Shown: positions 38,771 through 49,081, numbered from the stretch's first letter. The stretch is 64,000 bases of DNA from Rothia aeria (GCA_002355935.1 AP017895.1:2170001-2234000), one strand, 5' to 3'. Notes: generated from the sequence alone by a model not told the origin. Translations and numbers: made by a program.

Positions 38771-40381
38771 ATGGCTGATAACGCAGCACAACAGAAAACC
38801 GAGACATTCGCCGACTACGGCGTACGCCAGGACATTAGCGACGCACTGGCGGCGGTGGGCATCACCACCCCCTTCCCCATTCAGACAATGGCGCTGCCGG
38901 TGGCGCTGGCCGGGCACGATATTATCGCCCAGGCAAAAACCGGCACTGGCAAAACCCTGGGCTTTGGCCTGCCCACGATTCAGAGCGTCACCGGGCGCGA
39001 CGACGAAGGCTGGGATGATTTGGAGTTCCCCGGTGCCCCACAGGCACTCATTCTGGTACCCACCCGCGAACTGGCCATCCAGGTGGGTGAGGACCTTGCC
39101 ATCGCCTCAAAGCTGCGTAACGCCCGCGTGGCAACCCTGTACGGCGGTGTACCGTACGAGCCGCAGGTGAAGCTGCTCAAGAAAGGGCTGGAGGTTGTGG
39201 TCGGCACCCCGGGGCGCCTCATTGACCTGTACAACCAGGGTGCGCTGAACCTGAAACAGGTGAAGATTGTGGTACTGGATGAGGCCGACGAGATGCTGGA
39301 TTTGGGGTTCCTGCCCTCGGTCGAGAAAATCCTCAGCTACCTGCCCGCTCAACGGCAGAGTATGCTGTTCTCGGCGACCATGCCCGGCCCGGTCATCTCA
39401 ATGGCACGGCGCTACATGAATAAGCCAATGCGCATGAGCGCCGCCGACCCGGAAGACCAAGCCAAAACGAAGGCATCAATCCGGCAGGTGGTGTACCGGG
39501 TGCACCATATGGATAAAGACGAGATGCTGGGCCGTATCCTGCGTGCGCAGGGGCGTGGGCGCACCGTCATTTTCACTAAGACCAAGCGGGATGCGGCGCG
39601 TGTTGCCGACGAGCTGATTGCGCGCGGGTTCGCCGCCGCTCCCCTGCACGGCGATCTCAACCAGGGTGCGCGTGAGCAGGCGCTGCGTGCCTTCCGCAAC
39701 GGCAAGGTCGATATTCTGGTGGCGACCGATGTTGCCGCCCGCGGTATTGACGTGGAAGACGTGACCCACGTGATTAACCACCGTGTGCCCGAGGACGAGA
39801 AAACCTACCTGCACCGCACCGGACGCACCGGGCGCGCCGGCAATGAGGGCACCGCCGTAACCTTCGTGGACTGGGAGGATGTTTCCCGGTGGAAGCTTAT
39901 TAATGACGCCCTGGAGCTGGGGGTTCCTGACCCCGTAGAAACCTACTCGTCCTCGGAGCACCTGTTCTATGATTTGAACATCCCGGCCGGGACTAAGGGC
40001 CGTCTGCCGCGGTCCGAGCAGACGCTGGAGGGTCTGGACGCCGAGCGTCTGGAAGACTACGGGGACTCCCCGCGCGGGGCCCGCTCATCATCGCGCGGCT
40101 CGGGCCGGGGTTCCCGGGGCCGGGGCGGTTCCGGCTCACGCGGGGCCGGGTCACATTCACGTGCTGCACGGGATGAGAAGCCCGGGCAGGATTCCGGTAA
40201 GAAACGTCAGCGCCGCCGCACCCGCCGTATTGAGGGTGAAAGCGCACAGGACCGTGAGGGTAAACGCGCCGAACGGGAAAAGTCAGTGGAGTCTACCGGC
40301 AGCGGTAAACGCCGCCGCCGCAGGCGCCGCCAAGGCTCTAACGGGGCGGGCTCCGGTGCCCCTGCCGCAGGTGGGGAGTAA
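38771..40381 (+). CDS. DEAD-box ATP-dependent RNA helicase
   Basis: 536 residues, intact. Motifs in order: FADYGVRQDI and FPIQTMALP (Q motif), AQAKTGTGKTLGFGLP (I), LVPTRELAIQ (Ia), VVGTPGRLIDL (Ib), VVLDEADEMLDLGF (II), LFSATMPGPV (III), VIFTKTKRDA (IV), VDILVATDVAARGIDVEDV (V) and YLHRTGRTGRAGNEGT (VI). The last 120 residues are a low-complexity Arg/Gly/Ser-rich RNA-binding tail (RGSGRGSRGRGGSGSRG) followed by basic clusters. It probably acts in ribosome assembly or RNA unwinding, perhaps in the cold. ATG 38771 has AGGAAG upstream. The methyltransferase gene begins eight bases after its stop. Confidence 0.92.
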   Translation: MADNAAQQKTETFADYGVRQDISDALAAVGITTPFPIQTMALPVALAGHDIIAQAKTGTGKTLGFGLPTIQSVTGRDDEGWDDLEFPGAPQALILVPTRELAIQVGEDLAIASKLRNARVATLYGGVPYEPQVKLLKKGLEVVVGTPGRLIDLYNQGALNLKQVKIVVLDEADEMLDLGFLPSVEKILSYLPAQRQSMLFSATMPGPVISMARRYMNKPMRMSAADPEDQAKTKASIRQVVYRVHHMDKDEMLGRILRAQGRGRTVIFTKTKRDAARVADELIARGFAAAPLHGDLNQGAREQALRAFRNGKVDILVATDVAARGIDVEDVTHVINHRVPEDEKTYLHRTGRTGRAGNEGTAVTFVDWEDVSRWKLINDALELGVPDPVETYSSSEHLFYDLNIPAGTKGRLPRSEQTLEGLDAERLEDYGDSPRGARSSSRGSGRGSRGRGGSGSRGAGSHSRAARDEKPGQDSGKKRQRRRTRRIEGESAQDREGKRAEREKSVESTGSGKRRRRRRRQGSNGAGSGAPAAGGE

Positions 40382-40388
40382 GCAGCGA

Positions 40389-41595
40389 GTGAGCGAAACA
40401 GTACCCACCGCAGCCACGGCTCAATCTGCGGGCGCTGCTGCACCTGCTTTCGACCCGAACGGTTCGTCGCTGGTGGTTCAGGCCGATAATCTGGCGTATC
40501 TGAGCGAGCTGCCGGATGCCTCATTCACCGTCATCTACATTGACCCGCCGTTTAACACCGGCAAAACGCAGACACGGCGCACCCTCAAAACCGCCCCCGC
40601 GCAGGAGGGCGGTGCCCGGGGTGACCGCACCGGGTTCCAAGGCAAAAGCTACACAAGCGCCCTGCAAACCCTCGCAAGCTACCATGATGCGTTCGAGGAC
40701 TACTGGGCGTTTTTGGAGCCGCGCATTAGGCAGGCCCACCGTCTGCTCACCCAGGACGGCACCCTCTACCTGCACCTGGACTGGCGTGAGGTTCACTACG
40801 CCAAGGTCATGTGCGACATGATTTTGGGCGCGACTGTTTTATGAACGAGCTGATCTGGGCCTACGATTACGGCGCAAAATCCACCAAACGCTGGCCCACG
40901 AAGCACGACAATATTCTGATGTACGTCAAAGATCCACAAAAGTACTATTTCAACGCGGACACGGTGGACCGTGAACCCTATATGGCGCCGGGACTAGTGA
41001 CCGAGGAGAAAGCGGCGCGCGGTAAACTCCCCACCGACGTGTGGTGGCATACGATCGTCTCCCCCACCGGCAAGGAAAAACCGGCTACCCCACGCAGAAA
41101 CCGGTGGGGCTGCTGAAGCGGATGATCGCCGCCTCCTCACGCCCGGGCGACTGGGTGCTGGATTTCTTTGCCGGCTCCGGCACAACCGGGGCCGCAGCCG
41201 TTGAGCTGGAACGTAAGTTCGTGTGCGTGGATCAGAACCCGCCCGCGATTGAGGTCATGGCGAAACGCCTGAACGTGGAGGAGCACTCATTTGCCGCGTA
41301 CCGGGGTGTGCCGCGCGGGGCGGCGGTGCTGTTCACGCCGCAGCGCAGTGTGGGCGTGCGCGGGGGAACCTCGCGGGACGCGCTCACGGCGGCCTCACGG
41401 CGCGCACTGGCGGCGCAGAGCCGTAAAGTGCAGGAAAGTGTTGAGCCTGTGCCGGGCGCATCAAGCGTGTTTGTGCGGCATCATTCCACGGACGCGGTGG
41501 ATAAAGACTTGCGGATTCGCGGCCGGGACGTGCTACGCCGTGAAAGACGCCGCCAGCAGCTCGCTAAAGAACGGGCGCAGACGGCGAAAAAGTAG
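40389..41595 (+). CDS. Site-specific DNA methyltransferase (N6-adenine/N4-cytosine, beta-class order), two frameshifts
   Basis: About 402 residues. Motif IV, VIYIDPPFNTGKTQ, comes before motif I, WVLDFFAGSGTTGAAAVELE, the order of beta-class amino-methyltransferases; GYPTQKPVGLLKRMI precedes motif I as in type III Mod-like enzymes. It lacks a recognisable separate target domain beyond the roughly 100 basic C-terminal residues. Breaks at the G run 40826-40828 and A run 41076-41080 are repaired by one base each. The GTG start at 40389 is eight bases after the DEAD-box helicase stop, so the two share a transcript. No restriction endonuclease is encoded nearby, making it an orphan enzyme. Confidence 0.85.
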
Positions 41596-41643
41596 CCTCC
41601 CGCAGTTCCGTAACGCACAGAAAACAGCATAGTTGGCCTATTC

Positions 41644-41700
41644 AGAAGGGTTTTGTGCCTTCAGAAGTTAGAAAGTCTTCTGAAGGCACAAAACCCTTCT
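41644..41700. terminator. Perfect 24-base inverted repeat between convergent genes
   Basis: Two 24-base arms, 41644-41667 and 41677-41700, are exact complements around a nine-base loop (TTAGAAAGT). Each arm starts with AGAAGGGTTTTGTGCC or ends with its complement. On either strand the second arm ends in CCCTTCT rather than a long T run. It sits between the convergent methyltransferase and PHP genes, so a bidirectional terminator is the simplest reading, though the stem is far longer than needed. Confidence 0.65.
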
Positions 41701-41743
41701 ACACAGACCGCATTATTAGCCCCATCCGCAGGAGCCGGGGACA

Positions 41744-42610
41744 CTAGCGGCTAATCTGGGCGCGGATCGCCTCCACGGTTTCGCGGGAGGTGGTGTACTC
41801 CCCCAGCTGGTTTGGTTTGCCCGCACCGTGGTAGTCGCTGGAGCCGGTCACCAGCAGCTCACGCTCACGCGCAAATTCCAGCAGACGCGCACGGTTCGGC
41901 TCGGAGTTTTCGCGGTGGTACACCTCCACCCCGGCCAGGCCCGCCTCGACCATCTTCCCCAGGTATTCCAGCGGCAGCGCTGGCCCGCGTTCCTCACTCA
42001 TGGGGTGGGCCACCACCGGCACACCACCGGCGGCGCGCACCAGCCGGATAGCCTCCAGCGGGTCCATTGACTGCTGGTGCACATGGTACGGGCCGTTCAC
42101 ATGCAGGATATTGTCGAACGCATCGGCGCGGTTCTCGGCGGCACCCACGGCAACCAGCGCATCGGCAAGATGCGGGCGCCCAAACACGGTGTTCTCACCG
42201 TCACTCGACTGGGCGAGCACATCGTCCCAGGTCAGCGGGTAGTCAGCGGCGAGCCGGTCCGCCATCCGGCGGGCGCGGCTGAGCCTATCATCCAGCAGGC
42301 GTTTCATCTCATCCCGCAGCTGCGGGTAGTCGGGGTCGTACCCGTACCCCAGCAGGTGCACGCTCTTAGTGCGCTCATGCCCCTGCTCATCCCGGTAGCT
42401 GTAGCGGCACGAGAACTCACCGCCGGGCAGAAAATCCAGCCCGTACTCCACCGCCAGCTCGGCGGCCTGCGGCCACCCGCGTGCAGTGTCATGGTCGGTC
42501 AAGGCGAATCCGGCAAGCCCAGCATCTCTAATCAGAGGAACCAGTTCGGTCAGCGGCTGGGTACCATCAGAAATATTGGAGTGAATATGCAAGTCGTAAC
42601 GTTCAGTCAT
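41744..42610 (-). CDS. PHP-domain phosphoesterase (TrpH/YciV-type)
   Basis: 288 residues, intact. The PHP metal site is clear: RYDLHIHSNISDGT at the start (HxH), FALTDHDTARGWPQAAEL, FLPGGEFSC, VHLLGYGYDP, VVAHPMSEE, GVEVYHRENSEPNRARLLEF and TGSSDYHGAGKPNQLGEYTT. Relatives hydrolyse 3',5'-nucleoside bisphosphates or 5' ends of short RNA. No polymerase domain is attached. It stands alone, convergent with the methyltransferase gene and divergent from the aminopeptidase. Confidence 0.9.
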   Translation of the reverse strand: MTERYDLHIHSNISDGTQPLTELVPLIRDAGLAGFALTDHDTARGWPQAAELAVEYGLDFLPGGEFSCRYSYRDEQGHERTKSVHLLGYGYDPDYPQLRDEMKRLLDDRLSRARRMADRLAADYPLTWDDVLAQSSDGENTVFGRPHLADALVAVGAAENRADAFDNILHVNGPYHVHQQSMDPLEAIRLVRAAGGVPVVAHPMSEERGPALPLEYLGKMVEAGLAGVEVYHRENSEPNRARLLEFARERELLVTGSSDYHGAGKPNQLGEYTTSRETVEAIRAQISR

Positions 42611-42718
42611 ACCCTAACTGTACCGCACCACAGCGCCCCACCAGTATCAGTGGCACACGGCCTTTTCGGGTTTCGCCCCACCCTAAAATACGCCCCACGC
42701 GTGGGATAGAATACAACT

Positions 42719-44248
42719 ATGAGTGAAAATACGAAGAAGAGCACAGAAGCTCCAGAAACAGATCACCGCGATACCCCCAAAGCATCAGCTTTTCAGGAGT
42801 TCATCGCATCAAACTGGGAGCCAGCAGCCGATGACGGTTATACCCGCGAGCGCGTTGCCGATTTTGCGGCGCAGCGCCGTAAAAAGATTTCCCAGAAATT
42901 CCCGGGTGAGCGTCTGGTTCTGCCCGCGGGGCCGCTGAAGGTTCGCTCGAACGATTGCGATTACCGTTTCCGCCCGCATTCGGCGTTTGCGCACCAGACC
43001 GGGTTGGGTGTTGATCATGAGGCTGACGCCGTGCTGGTTTTTGAGCCTGTGGAGGAGGGCACCGGCGATAACGGCTCGAACCATGAGGTGACCCTGTATT
43101 TCCGCCCGCTGGCTGGCCGTGACACCACGCAGTTTTATGCGGATGCGCGCTACGGCGAGTTCTGGGTTGGCCCGCGCCCCACGCTCAAGGAGTTTTCGGA
43201 GCGTTACGGTGTGCGGACGAAGGACCTTTCGGAGCTTGAGGTTGCAATTACGAAGAACGCCGGGGCCCAGGATTTGGGTGGGGTGCGTATTCGACTGGTG
43301 CGTGAGGTTGATCCTTCCATTGATGCGCTGGTTGATACTTCCCGGTACAACACGGGCGTTGCGTTGGAGGAATCCGATAAGCTCGATTCCGAGCTGACGG
43401 TGGCGCTTTCTGAGGCCCGCCTGATTAAGGACGAGATTGAGGTTGAGAACCTGCAGCGTTCGGTTGATATGACGGTGAAGGGCTTCGAGGAGGTTGTGCG
43501 TGAGCTTCCGAAGGCGGTGGCGCATCATCGTGGTGAGCGCGTGGTGGAGACCGCGTTTTTCTCGGTGGCACGTACCGACGGCAACGACCTAGGCTATGAC
43601 ACGATTGCAGCCTGCGGGAATAATGCGACGATTCTGCACTGGATTCGCAATAACGGCACCGTGGATGAGGGCAAGCTGCTGCTGCTGGATGCCGGTGTTG
43701 AGGACGATACCCTGTACACCGCCGATGTAACCCGCACATTCCCGGTGAACGGCAAGTTTACCGAGATTCAGGCGAAGGTCTATAACGCGGTGCTGGATGC
43801 TGCGGATGCGGCGTTTAAGGTCGCTGTGCCGGGTCGTAAGTTCCATGAGATTCACGATGCCGCGATGGAGGTGCTGGCTCACCGTCTGGAGGAGTGGGGG
43901 CTGCTGCCCGTTTCGGCTGAGGTTTCTTTGACGGTTGAGGGTGGTCAGCATCGCCGGTGGATGCCGCACGGCACCAGCCACCATTTGGGTTTGGATGTGC
44001 ACGACTGTGCGCAGGCGAAGGCGGAGCTGTACACCGGCGCAACCCTGGAGCCGGGTATGGTCTTCACGATTGAGCCCGCGCTGTATTTCAAGGATGAGGA
44101 TTTGTCTGTTCCCAAGGAGTACCGCGGTATCGGTATTCGTTTGGAAGATGACGTGCTGTGCACCGAGGACGGCAATGTAAACCTCTCGGCGGCACTGCCC
44201 CGCACGGTTGAAGAGATTGAGGCGTGGATGGCGAAGCTCGCCCGGTAG
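42719..44248 (+). CDS. pepP: Aminopeptidase P family (Xaa-Pro aminopeptidase, M24)
   Basis: 509 residues. Removes N-terminal residues that precede proline. The N-terminal creatinase-like domain covers about the first 230 residues; the M24 pita-bread domain follows with the two-metal ligands in LLLLDAGVEDDTLYTADVTR (two Asp), HGTSHHLGLDVHD (His), FTIEPALYF (Glu) and GIGIRLEDDVL (Glu). Start ATG 42719 with GGGATAG upstream. Codon use has more T-ending codons than its neighbours, as in highly expressed genes here. A strong terminator follows. Confidence 0.92.
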   Translation: MSENTKKSTEAPETDHRDTPKASAFQEFIASNWEPAADDGYTRERVADFAAQRRKKISQKFPGERLVLPAGPLKVRSNDCDYRFRPHSAFAHQTGLGVDHEADAVLVFEPVEEGTGDNGSNHEVTLYFRPLAGRDTTQFYADARYGEFWVGPRPTLKEFSERYGVRTKDLSELEVAITKNAGAQDLGGVRIRLVREVDPSIDALVDTSRYNTGVALEESDKLDSELTVALSEARLIKDEIEVENLQRSVDMTVKGFEEVVRELPKAVAHHRGERVVETAFFSVARTDGNDLGYDTIAACGNNATILHWIRNNGTVDEGKLLLLDAGVEDDTLYTADVTRTFPVNGKFTEIQAKVYNAVLDAADAAFKVAVPGRKFHEIHDAAMEVLAHRLEEWGLLPVSAEVSLTVEGGQHRRWMPHGTSHHLGLDVHDCAQAKAELYTGATLEPGMVFTIEPALYFKDEDLSVPKEYRGIGIRLEDDVLCTEDGNVNLSAALPRTVEEIEAWMAKLAR

Positions 44249-44267
44249 TCTCTTAGTTTCGCAGACG

Positions 44268-44310
44268 AAAGTCCCCGCAGCCAGTACTGTCCTGGTTGCG
44301 GGGACTTTTT
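44268..44310 (+). terminator. Rho-independent terminator after pepP
   Basis: AAAGTCCCCGCA (44268-44279) pairs with TGCGGGGACTTT (44297-44308), inner CCAG/CCTGG also pair, and the stem ends in TTTTT. The A run at the start makes it likely to work in both directions, also serving the convergent minus-strand gene that ends at 44347. Confidence 0.85.
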
Positions 44311-44346
44311 CGTTGTGTCAGATACCTCTTTGGCGTTAGAAAGTTA

Positions 44347-45260
44347 TTAGTCTTCTTTAACTCCCTTAGGCTTAGGTGTCTCGCGGGCTGGGGCCTGCCG
44401 AATAGTTTTGGCGTATTCCTCCGGGTCGTCAATGCGCAGACCGAACCGCTGTGCCGCCGGCTGGGCGGGGGCCCGTTCACCGCCTTGGGGTTCGGTACCG
44501 CTCTCTGCCGCAGGGGCGGTGCTGTCGGTGGCGTCCGTTGCGGCTACCCGCCCCGCATCCGGTGAGGCGCCCCGCCCGTAGCCGCTGAGGGCGCCGGTGG
44601 TGTTTTAGCATGCTCAGACTCGGTGCCCGCTGCGGTGCCTGCCGTACCGGCCGGGGCGGAGGGGGTACTGCCGGTACGCGGTGCGGCTGTGCCTGTTGTG
44701 CCCGGCTGCTGCGTTGCGTTCCCGCCGCCGTATGCCGCCCCGTGTACTGAGCGCATCGCTTGGGCAAAACCGGGGGTGTCGCGCAGGATCATGCGTGCCT
44801 GCCCGGCGTACTCGCTCAGCGCATACATGGTGGTGCGTTCGGGGATTGCTTCCCCGCGCATTGGGTAGCGGCTATTGCCGCCGCGGCGGATACTCACCAG
44901 GGTCCACACCATAAAAATGGCGACGCTCAGCGGCACCGTTGAGGCGGCGCGCCCCAAAAAATCAGACCCGTCACCAATGGTCAAAGCCGCACACCCCAGC
45001 CCGGCGATAATCCCCCACATGAGGGAGGAGAGCAGCATCCGCCCGTAGCTGCGCTGCAGCGGGTACTCCACCTGTTTCACGCCCTCATTCACCAGGTACA
45101 GGGCGGTCACCGGGAACCCGGCGGCGCTGAGCACGTCAAAAGCGGCGAGCGCGTCGTCACGTCGGGTGAACGCTGCGAGCGCCTCGCCGTTGGGAAGCGG
45201 CTGGCCGCTGGCTTGTGCGAGACGGGAGGCAAGGTACGAGGAGGGCGGGGTCTGAGTCAT
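44347..45260 (-). CDS. General stress protein (GSP17M/YflT-domain) membrane protein, one frameshift
   Basis: About 304 residues once one base is added to the C run at 44570-44573. The N-terminus has the YflT-type domain (ALAAFTRRDDALAAFDVLSA, GFPVTALYLVNEGVKQVEYP), then two membrane helices (LLSSLMWGIIAGLGCAAL and VPLSVAIFMVWTLVSIRR), a stretch on arginine/proline (YALSEYAGQARMIL), a long Ala/Gly/Pro/Thr-rich linker and a conserved tail QRFGLRIDDPEEYAKTIRQA. The tail, found only after the shift, is what shows the gene continues past 44544. Function unknown; the family is linked to stress. Divergent from the MgtE-N gene. Confidence 0.75.
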
Positions 45261-45431
45261 AACCCTATCTTACCGGGGCGGGTGGGCCCGCCGCAGGGTG
45301 GGTGCGCCATCGGCTGAACCGGTTTTGAGGTCGCACGGGCGGACCGGTGTGCTCACGCACCGGGTTACGCCCACAGCCAGCGGACCCTTATATAAAGTGC
45401 GCATTCTCTTTTTCGGGCGTACCCTAGAGAG

Positions 45432-46760
45432 GTGAGCAATACTAAGTCCAGCGCCCCCAGCAAAATCTATATTGCGCGCCTGCTCGGCCTTGACGTGTTC
45501 GACCCGTTCGGTGACCGCCTGGGCAGGTTGCGTGATGTTGTGGTGCTCAAACGCGGTTTTGGTGCCGCCATGGCGGCAGGCTCACGCCCCACGAAAGGCA
45601 ACGAGCCGGTGGTGGTGGGCATCATCATTGAGGTGCTGGGCAAAAAACGTGTGTTCATGCCGATGACCCGGGTGCGCAGTATTGAGGCGTCTCAGATTAT
45701 TTCGACGGGTCTGGTGAACCTGCGCCGTTTTGAGCAGCGTAATTCTGAGGTGCTGGTGGTTGGGGAGCTCTTTGACCGCCGGGTGCGGCTGCTTGACGGC
45801 AGCGGGGACGCCGTGATTGAGGATGTGGCCATTGAGCAGCGCCGTAACGGCGACTGGGGCATTACGGAGCTGTTTGTCTCGCGCACCGTAAAATCCAGCA
45901 GCGGCTGGCGGCGCCGGTCTAAAGAGACGCTGGTGGTGGACTGGGACGAGACGATCCTGTCCACCGACCTTGAGCCGCAGGAGGCGACCACGTTCGTCGC
46001 CAACCACGAGAATGCCCGCGCCGCCGACCTTGCGGATGCCATCCACGAGATGAGCGATAAGCGTATGCTTGAGATTGCGCACGAGCTGCAGGATGAGCGG
46101 CTGGCGGATGTGCTGCAGGAGCTGCCGGAAGAGGACCAGGTGCAGATCCTCTCGCATCTTGACGACGAGCGTGCCGCGCAGGTGCTTGAAGAGATGGAAC
46201 CGGATGACGCCGCCGACCTGCTGATTGAGCTGCCGGATGCCCAGCGTGAGAAGCTGCTGGAGCTCATGGAGCCCGACGAAGCGGAAGATGTGCGCCGACT
46301 ACTTGAGTACGATGAGGGTACCGCCGGTTCGCTCATGAACCCGGTGCCGATTATTCTCTCCCCGAGTCGACGGTGGCGGAGGCGCTGGCGCATATTCGGG
46401 CTGAGGAGATCCCCCGGCAATGGCCGCGGCGGTGCTGGTGGCGCGTCCCCCGCTGGAAACCCCCACGGGCAGGTACCTGGGGATGGTGCACATGCAGCAG
46501 CTGCTGCGGGTGCCGCCGAGCGAGTCGATTGGGCGCATCCTAGACACGGACACTGAGCCGGTCTCTGACCAGGCCAGCCTTGAGGAATTGGCGCGCGTGC
46601 TGGCAACCTACGATTTGACCATTATCCCCATTGTGAACGAATCACACCGGCTGGTGGGGCGGTGACGATCGACGACGTACTCGATGCGCTGCTGCCTGAG
46701 GACTGGCGAACCTTCGACGATGGGACTCCTGTACGAAAGGTAGGACGCCGATTTGTCTGA
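45432..46760 (+). CDS. MgtE N-terminal / CBS domain protein lacking the channel, three frameshifts
   Basis: About 443 residues. A PRC-barrel-like N-terminus (IARLLGLDVFDPFGDRLGRL) is followed by the helical MgtE N-domain (LADVLQELPEEDQVQILSHL, EMEPDDAADLLIELPDAQRE) and a CBS pair (GTAGSLMNPVPIILSPESTV, then RYLGMVHMQQLLRVPP and DLTIIPIVNESHRLVGAVTI). The membrane channel of MgtE is absent and the protein ends after the CBS domains. Breaks at 46360-46363, 46411-46415 and 46656-46659 are each one base short. In MgtE the same cytosolic parts sense magnesium; here it may regulate the DUF1003 membrane protein encoded next, whose start overlaps the end of this gene. Confidence 0.8.
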
Positions 46761-47534
46761 GCAGAACCACCTGCGTACCGAAGAAAACCCGCGCATTGAT
46801 AAGGCGCGCATCCTGAAGGATCGGCTGGAGAAAAATACTCCGAAAGGTATGCCGAGAGCGGCCAAAGCGGGCGGGAGAAGACCCGTTCGCGTGCCGAGTC
46901 GCAGCTGAGCACACCTGCTGAGCGTAAGGTGCGGCGGTTCACCTACAGCCCGAACCCGGATGCGTTTGGGCGTATGACCGAGGGGTTTGCTCGGTACATG
47001 GGCACACCCCAGTTTCTGCTGTGGATGACTGTTTTCTGTGGCGTGTGGCTGGGGTGGAACACGCTCGCCCCTGAAGAGCTGCAGTTTGACCCGCGAAGCC
47101 TCAACTTTACCCTGCTGACCCTAATGCTCTCCCTGCAGGCATCGTACGCCGCTCCCCTGCTGCTGTTGGCGCAGAACCGGCAGGATGACCGTGACCGCGT
47201 GGTCGCCTCCGAGGACCGTAAACGTGACCAGCAGAACCTTGAGGAGACACAGTATCTGACGCGTGAGATCGCCTCGCTGCGTATTGCCCTGCGTGAGGTT
47301 GCCACCCGTGACTTTGTGCGCAGTGAGCTGCGGGATATTTTGGAAGAGCTGAAATCTATTCAGGAAGAGCAGGAACGCCAGGCTGAGCAGCTGCACGATA
47401 TTGGCGAGGAATACGAGGACGAAGACACCCACGAGGACGGCGCGCAGCAGGGCTCCGAGAGCAGCGATAGCGCCGCGGCGGGCGATGCGGCAGCCAGCGC
47501 GGCGGATAAGAAAGAACGCAAGGACGTTAGCTAG
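46753..47534 (+). CDS. DUF1003 membrane protein, one frameshift
   Basis: About 260 residues from a TTG at 46753 (AGGTAGG upstream), after restoring one base to the A run 46831-46835. The DUF1003 core has two membrane helices: FLLWMTVFCGVWLGWNTL and NFTLLTLMLSLQASYAAPLL, then LLLAQNRQDDRDRVVASEDR, a coiled-coil region and an acidic, Ala/Ser-rich tail. The start codon lies within the last codons of the MgtE-N gene, so the two are translationally coupled and probably work together; the MgtE-N plus DUF1003 pair recurs in actinobacteria. Confidence 0.8.
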
Positions 47535-47788
47535 CTCCTAGCCCGGTGCCTGCTGCCGGGCGCATGATGAGAAAGGCAGGGGTCGTTCCGGCGGGGCTGT
47601 GTTTCTTCTAGGGTGCGTATGGCTGTGAGTGCTGGTCAGCGCCCGCGTTACCGCCGCAGCCCCATGCCCCGAGCAAACTATCCCCGTATCCTGCAATCCC
47701 GCATAACCCCAAGACCCGCCCCCGTAAACCCATGACTCTATGAACGCGTATATCGCACCGTATGCTTTGTCGCGGAAAGGATGAACGA

Positions 47789-49004
47789 ATGAGCGAGCAC
47801 AACCCCAAGGGGACCAACTCGAACACTCCAGCCTCCAATAGTCCGCTGGCGGATGCGCTCTGGGCGGCCCTGGGCACCGTTGAAGACCCCGAGCTGCGCC
47901 GCCCCATCACGGAGCTGGGGATGGTTGAACGCGCCCAGGCCGTTAGCGAGGACGACGGCGGGTATGTGGCGGATGTGAAAATTCTGCTCACCATTGAGGG
48001 GTGCCCCTGAAAACCACGATCGAGCAGGATGTGCGCAAGGCCGCCAGCACCGTTGAGGGCATCACCCGGGTTCAGGTTGAGGTGGGTGCCATGAACGCCG
48101 ATCAGCGCAGCGCGCTCAAATCGCAGCTCAAACCTGAGCGCACCAACCCGTTCACTGCCCCGGGTCGCTCACCCGCGTGTTTGCCGTGGTCTCCGGCAAG
48201 GGCGGGGTGGGTAAGTCGTCAATGACCGCTAACCTGGCGGCGGCGTTCGCCTCCCGTGGGCTGGCCGTGGGCATTATTGACGCGGATGTGCACGGTTTTT
48301 CCATCCCCGGGCTACTGGGCGTTCACGAGGCACCCACCCGCCTGGATGACCTGATTATCCCGCCCGCAGTGGATGCGCCCCGGGAGCACGGGCAGGTGCG
48401 CGGCGGCTCGCCGGGCGGGTTCGTCAAGGTGATTTCCATCGGCATGTTCCTCAAAGGTAACCAGCCGGTGGCGTGGCGCGGGCCAATGCTGCACCGGGCG
48501 TTGGAACAGTTCATCCTTGACGTGCATTTTGGGGCGCTCGATATTCTGCTGCTTGATTTGCCTCCGGGTACAGGAGATATTGCGATCTCAATGTCGCAGC
48601 TGCTGCCCAATGCCGAGCTGGTGCTGGTTTCCACCCCGCAGCACGCGGCGGTTGATGTTGCCGAGCGCGCCGGCACCCTAAGCCTGCAAACCCACCAGAA
48701 AGTCAGCGGCGTCATTGAGAATATGGCGGCGATGACCTTACCGGATGGCACGGTGCTTGAAATGTTCGGCTCCGGCGGGGGCGCCCAGCTGGCCCAGCGT
48801 CTAAGCAGTGTGCTCAACTACCCGGTGCCGCTGCTGGGGTCGGTGCCGCTGGATGTGTCTCTGCGCACCGGCGGGGATGAGGGCAACCCCATTGTGTGGG
48901 GCGACCCCAGCTCCCCCACATCCGCCGAGATTCAGGCCATTGCTGGTAAGCTGCTGCACCGCGACGAGTCGCTGGCGGGCAAGCCGCTGCGGCTGAATGT
49001 CTAG
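47789..49004 (+). CDS. Mrp/ApbC-type P-loop ATPase (iron-sulfur carrier family), two frameshifts
   Basis: About 405 residues. An N-terminal DUF59 (MIP18-like) domain, ALGTVEDPELRRPITELGMV to VEVGAMNADQRSALKS, precedes the deviant Walker A VVSGKGGVGKSSMTANLAAA, DADVHGFSIPGLLG and LLLDLPPGTGDIAISMSQLL. The family carries and delivers Fe-S clusters; the CxxC pair found near the C-terminus of many members is not visible here. Breaks at C run 48004-48007 and G run 48162-48164 are each one base short. ATG 47789 has GAAAGG upstream. It is convergent with tatB. Confidence 0.86.
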
Positions 49005-49031
49005 GCGGGCGCACCGGGGCCGCACACAATA

Positions 49032-49058
49032 AATCCCCCGGCCTGTGGGGCGGGGATT
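49032..49058 (-). terminator. Hairpin between mrp-like gene and tatB
   Basis: AATCCCC and GGGGATT arms at 49032-49058 form a GC-rich stem; read on the minus strand it ends GGGGGATTTATTG, which resembles a terminator for tatB. It may also end the plus-strand Mrp transcript. Confidence 0.5.
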
Positions 49059-49081
49059 CCAGCAGCTGCCTGCATCTGCGG

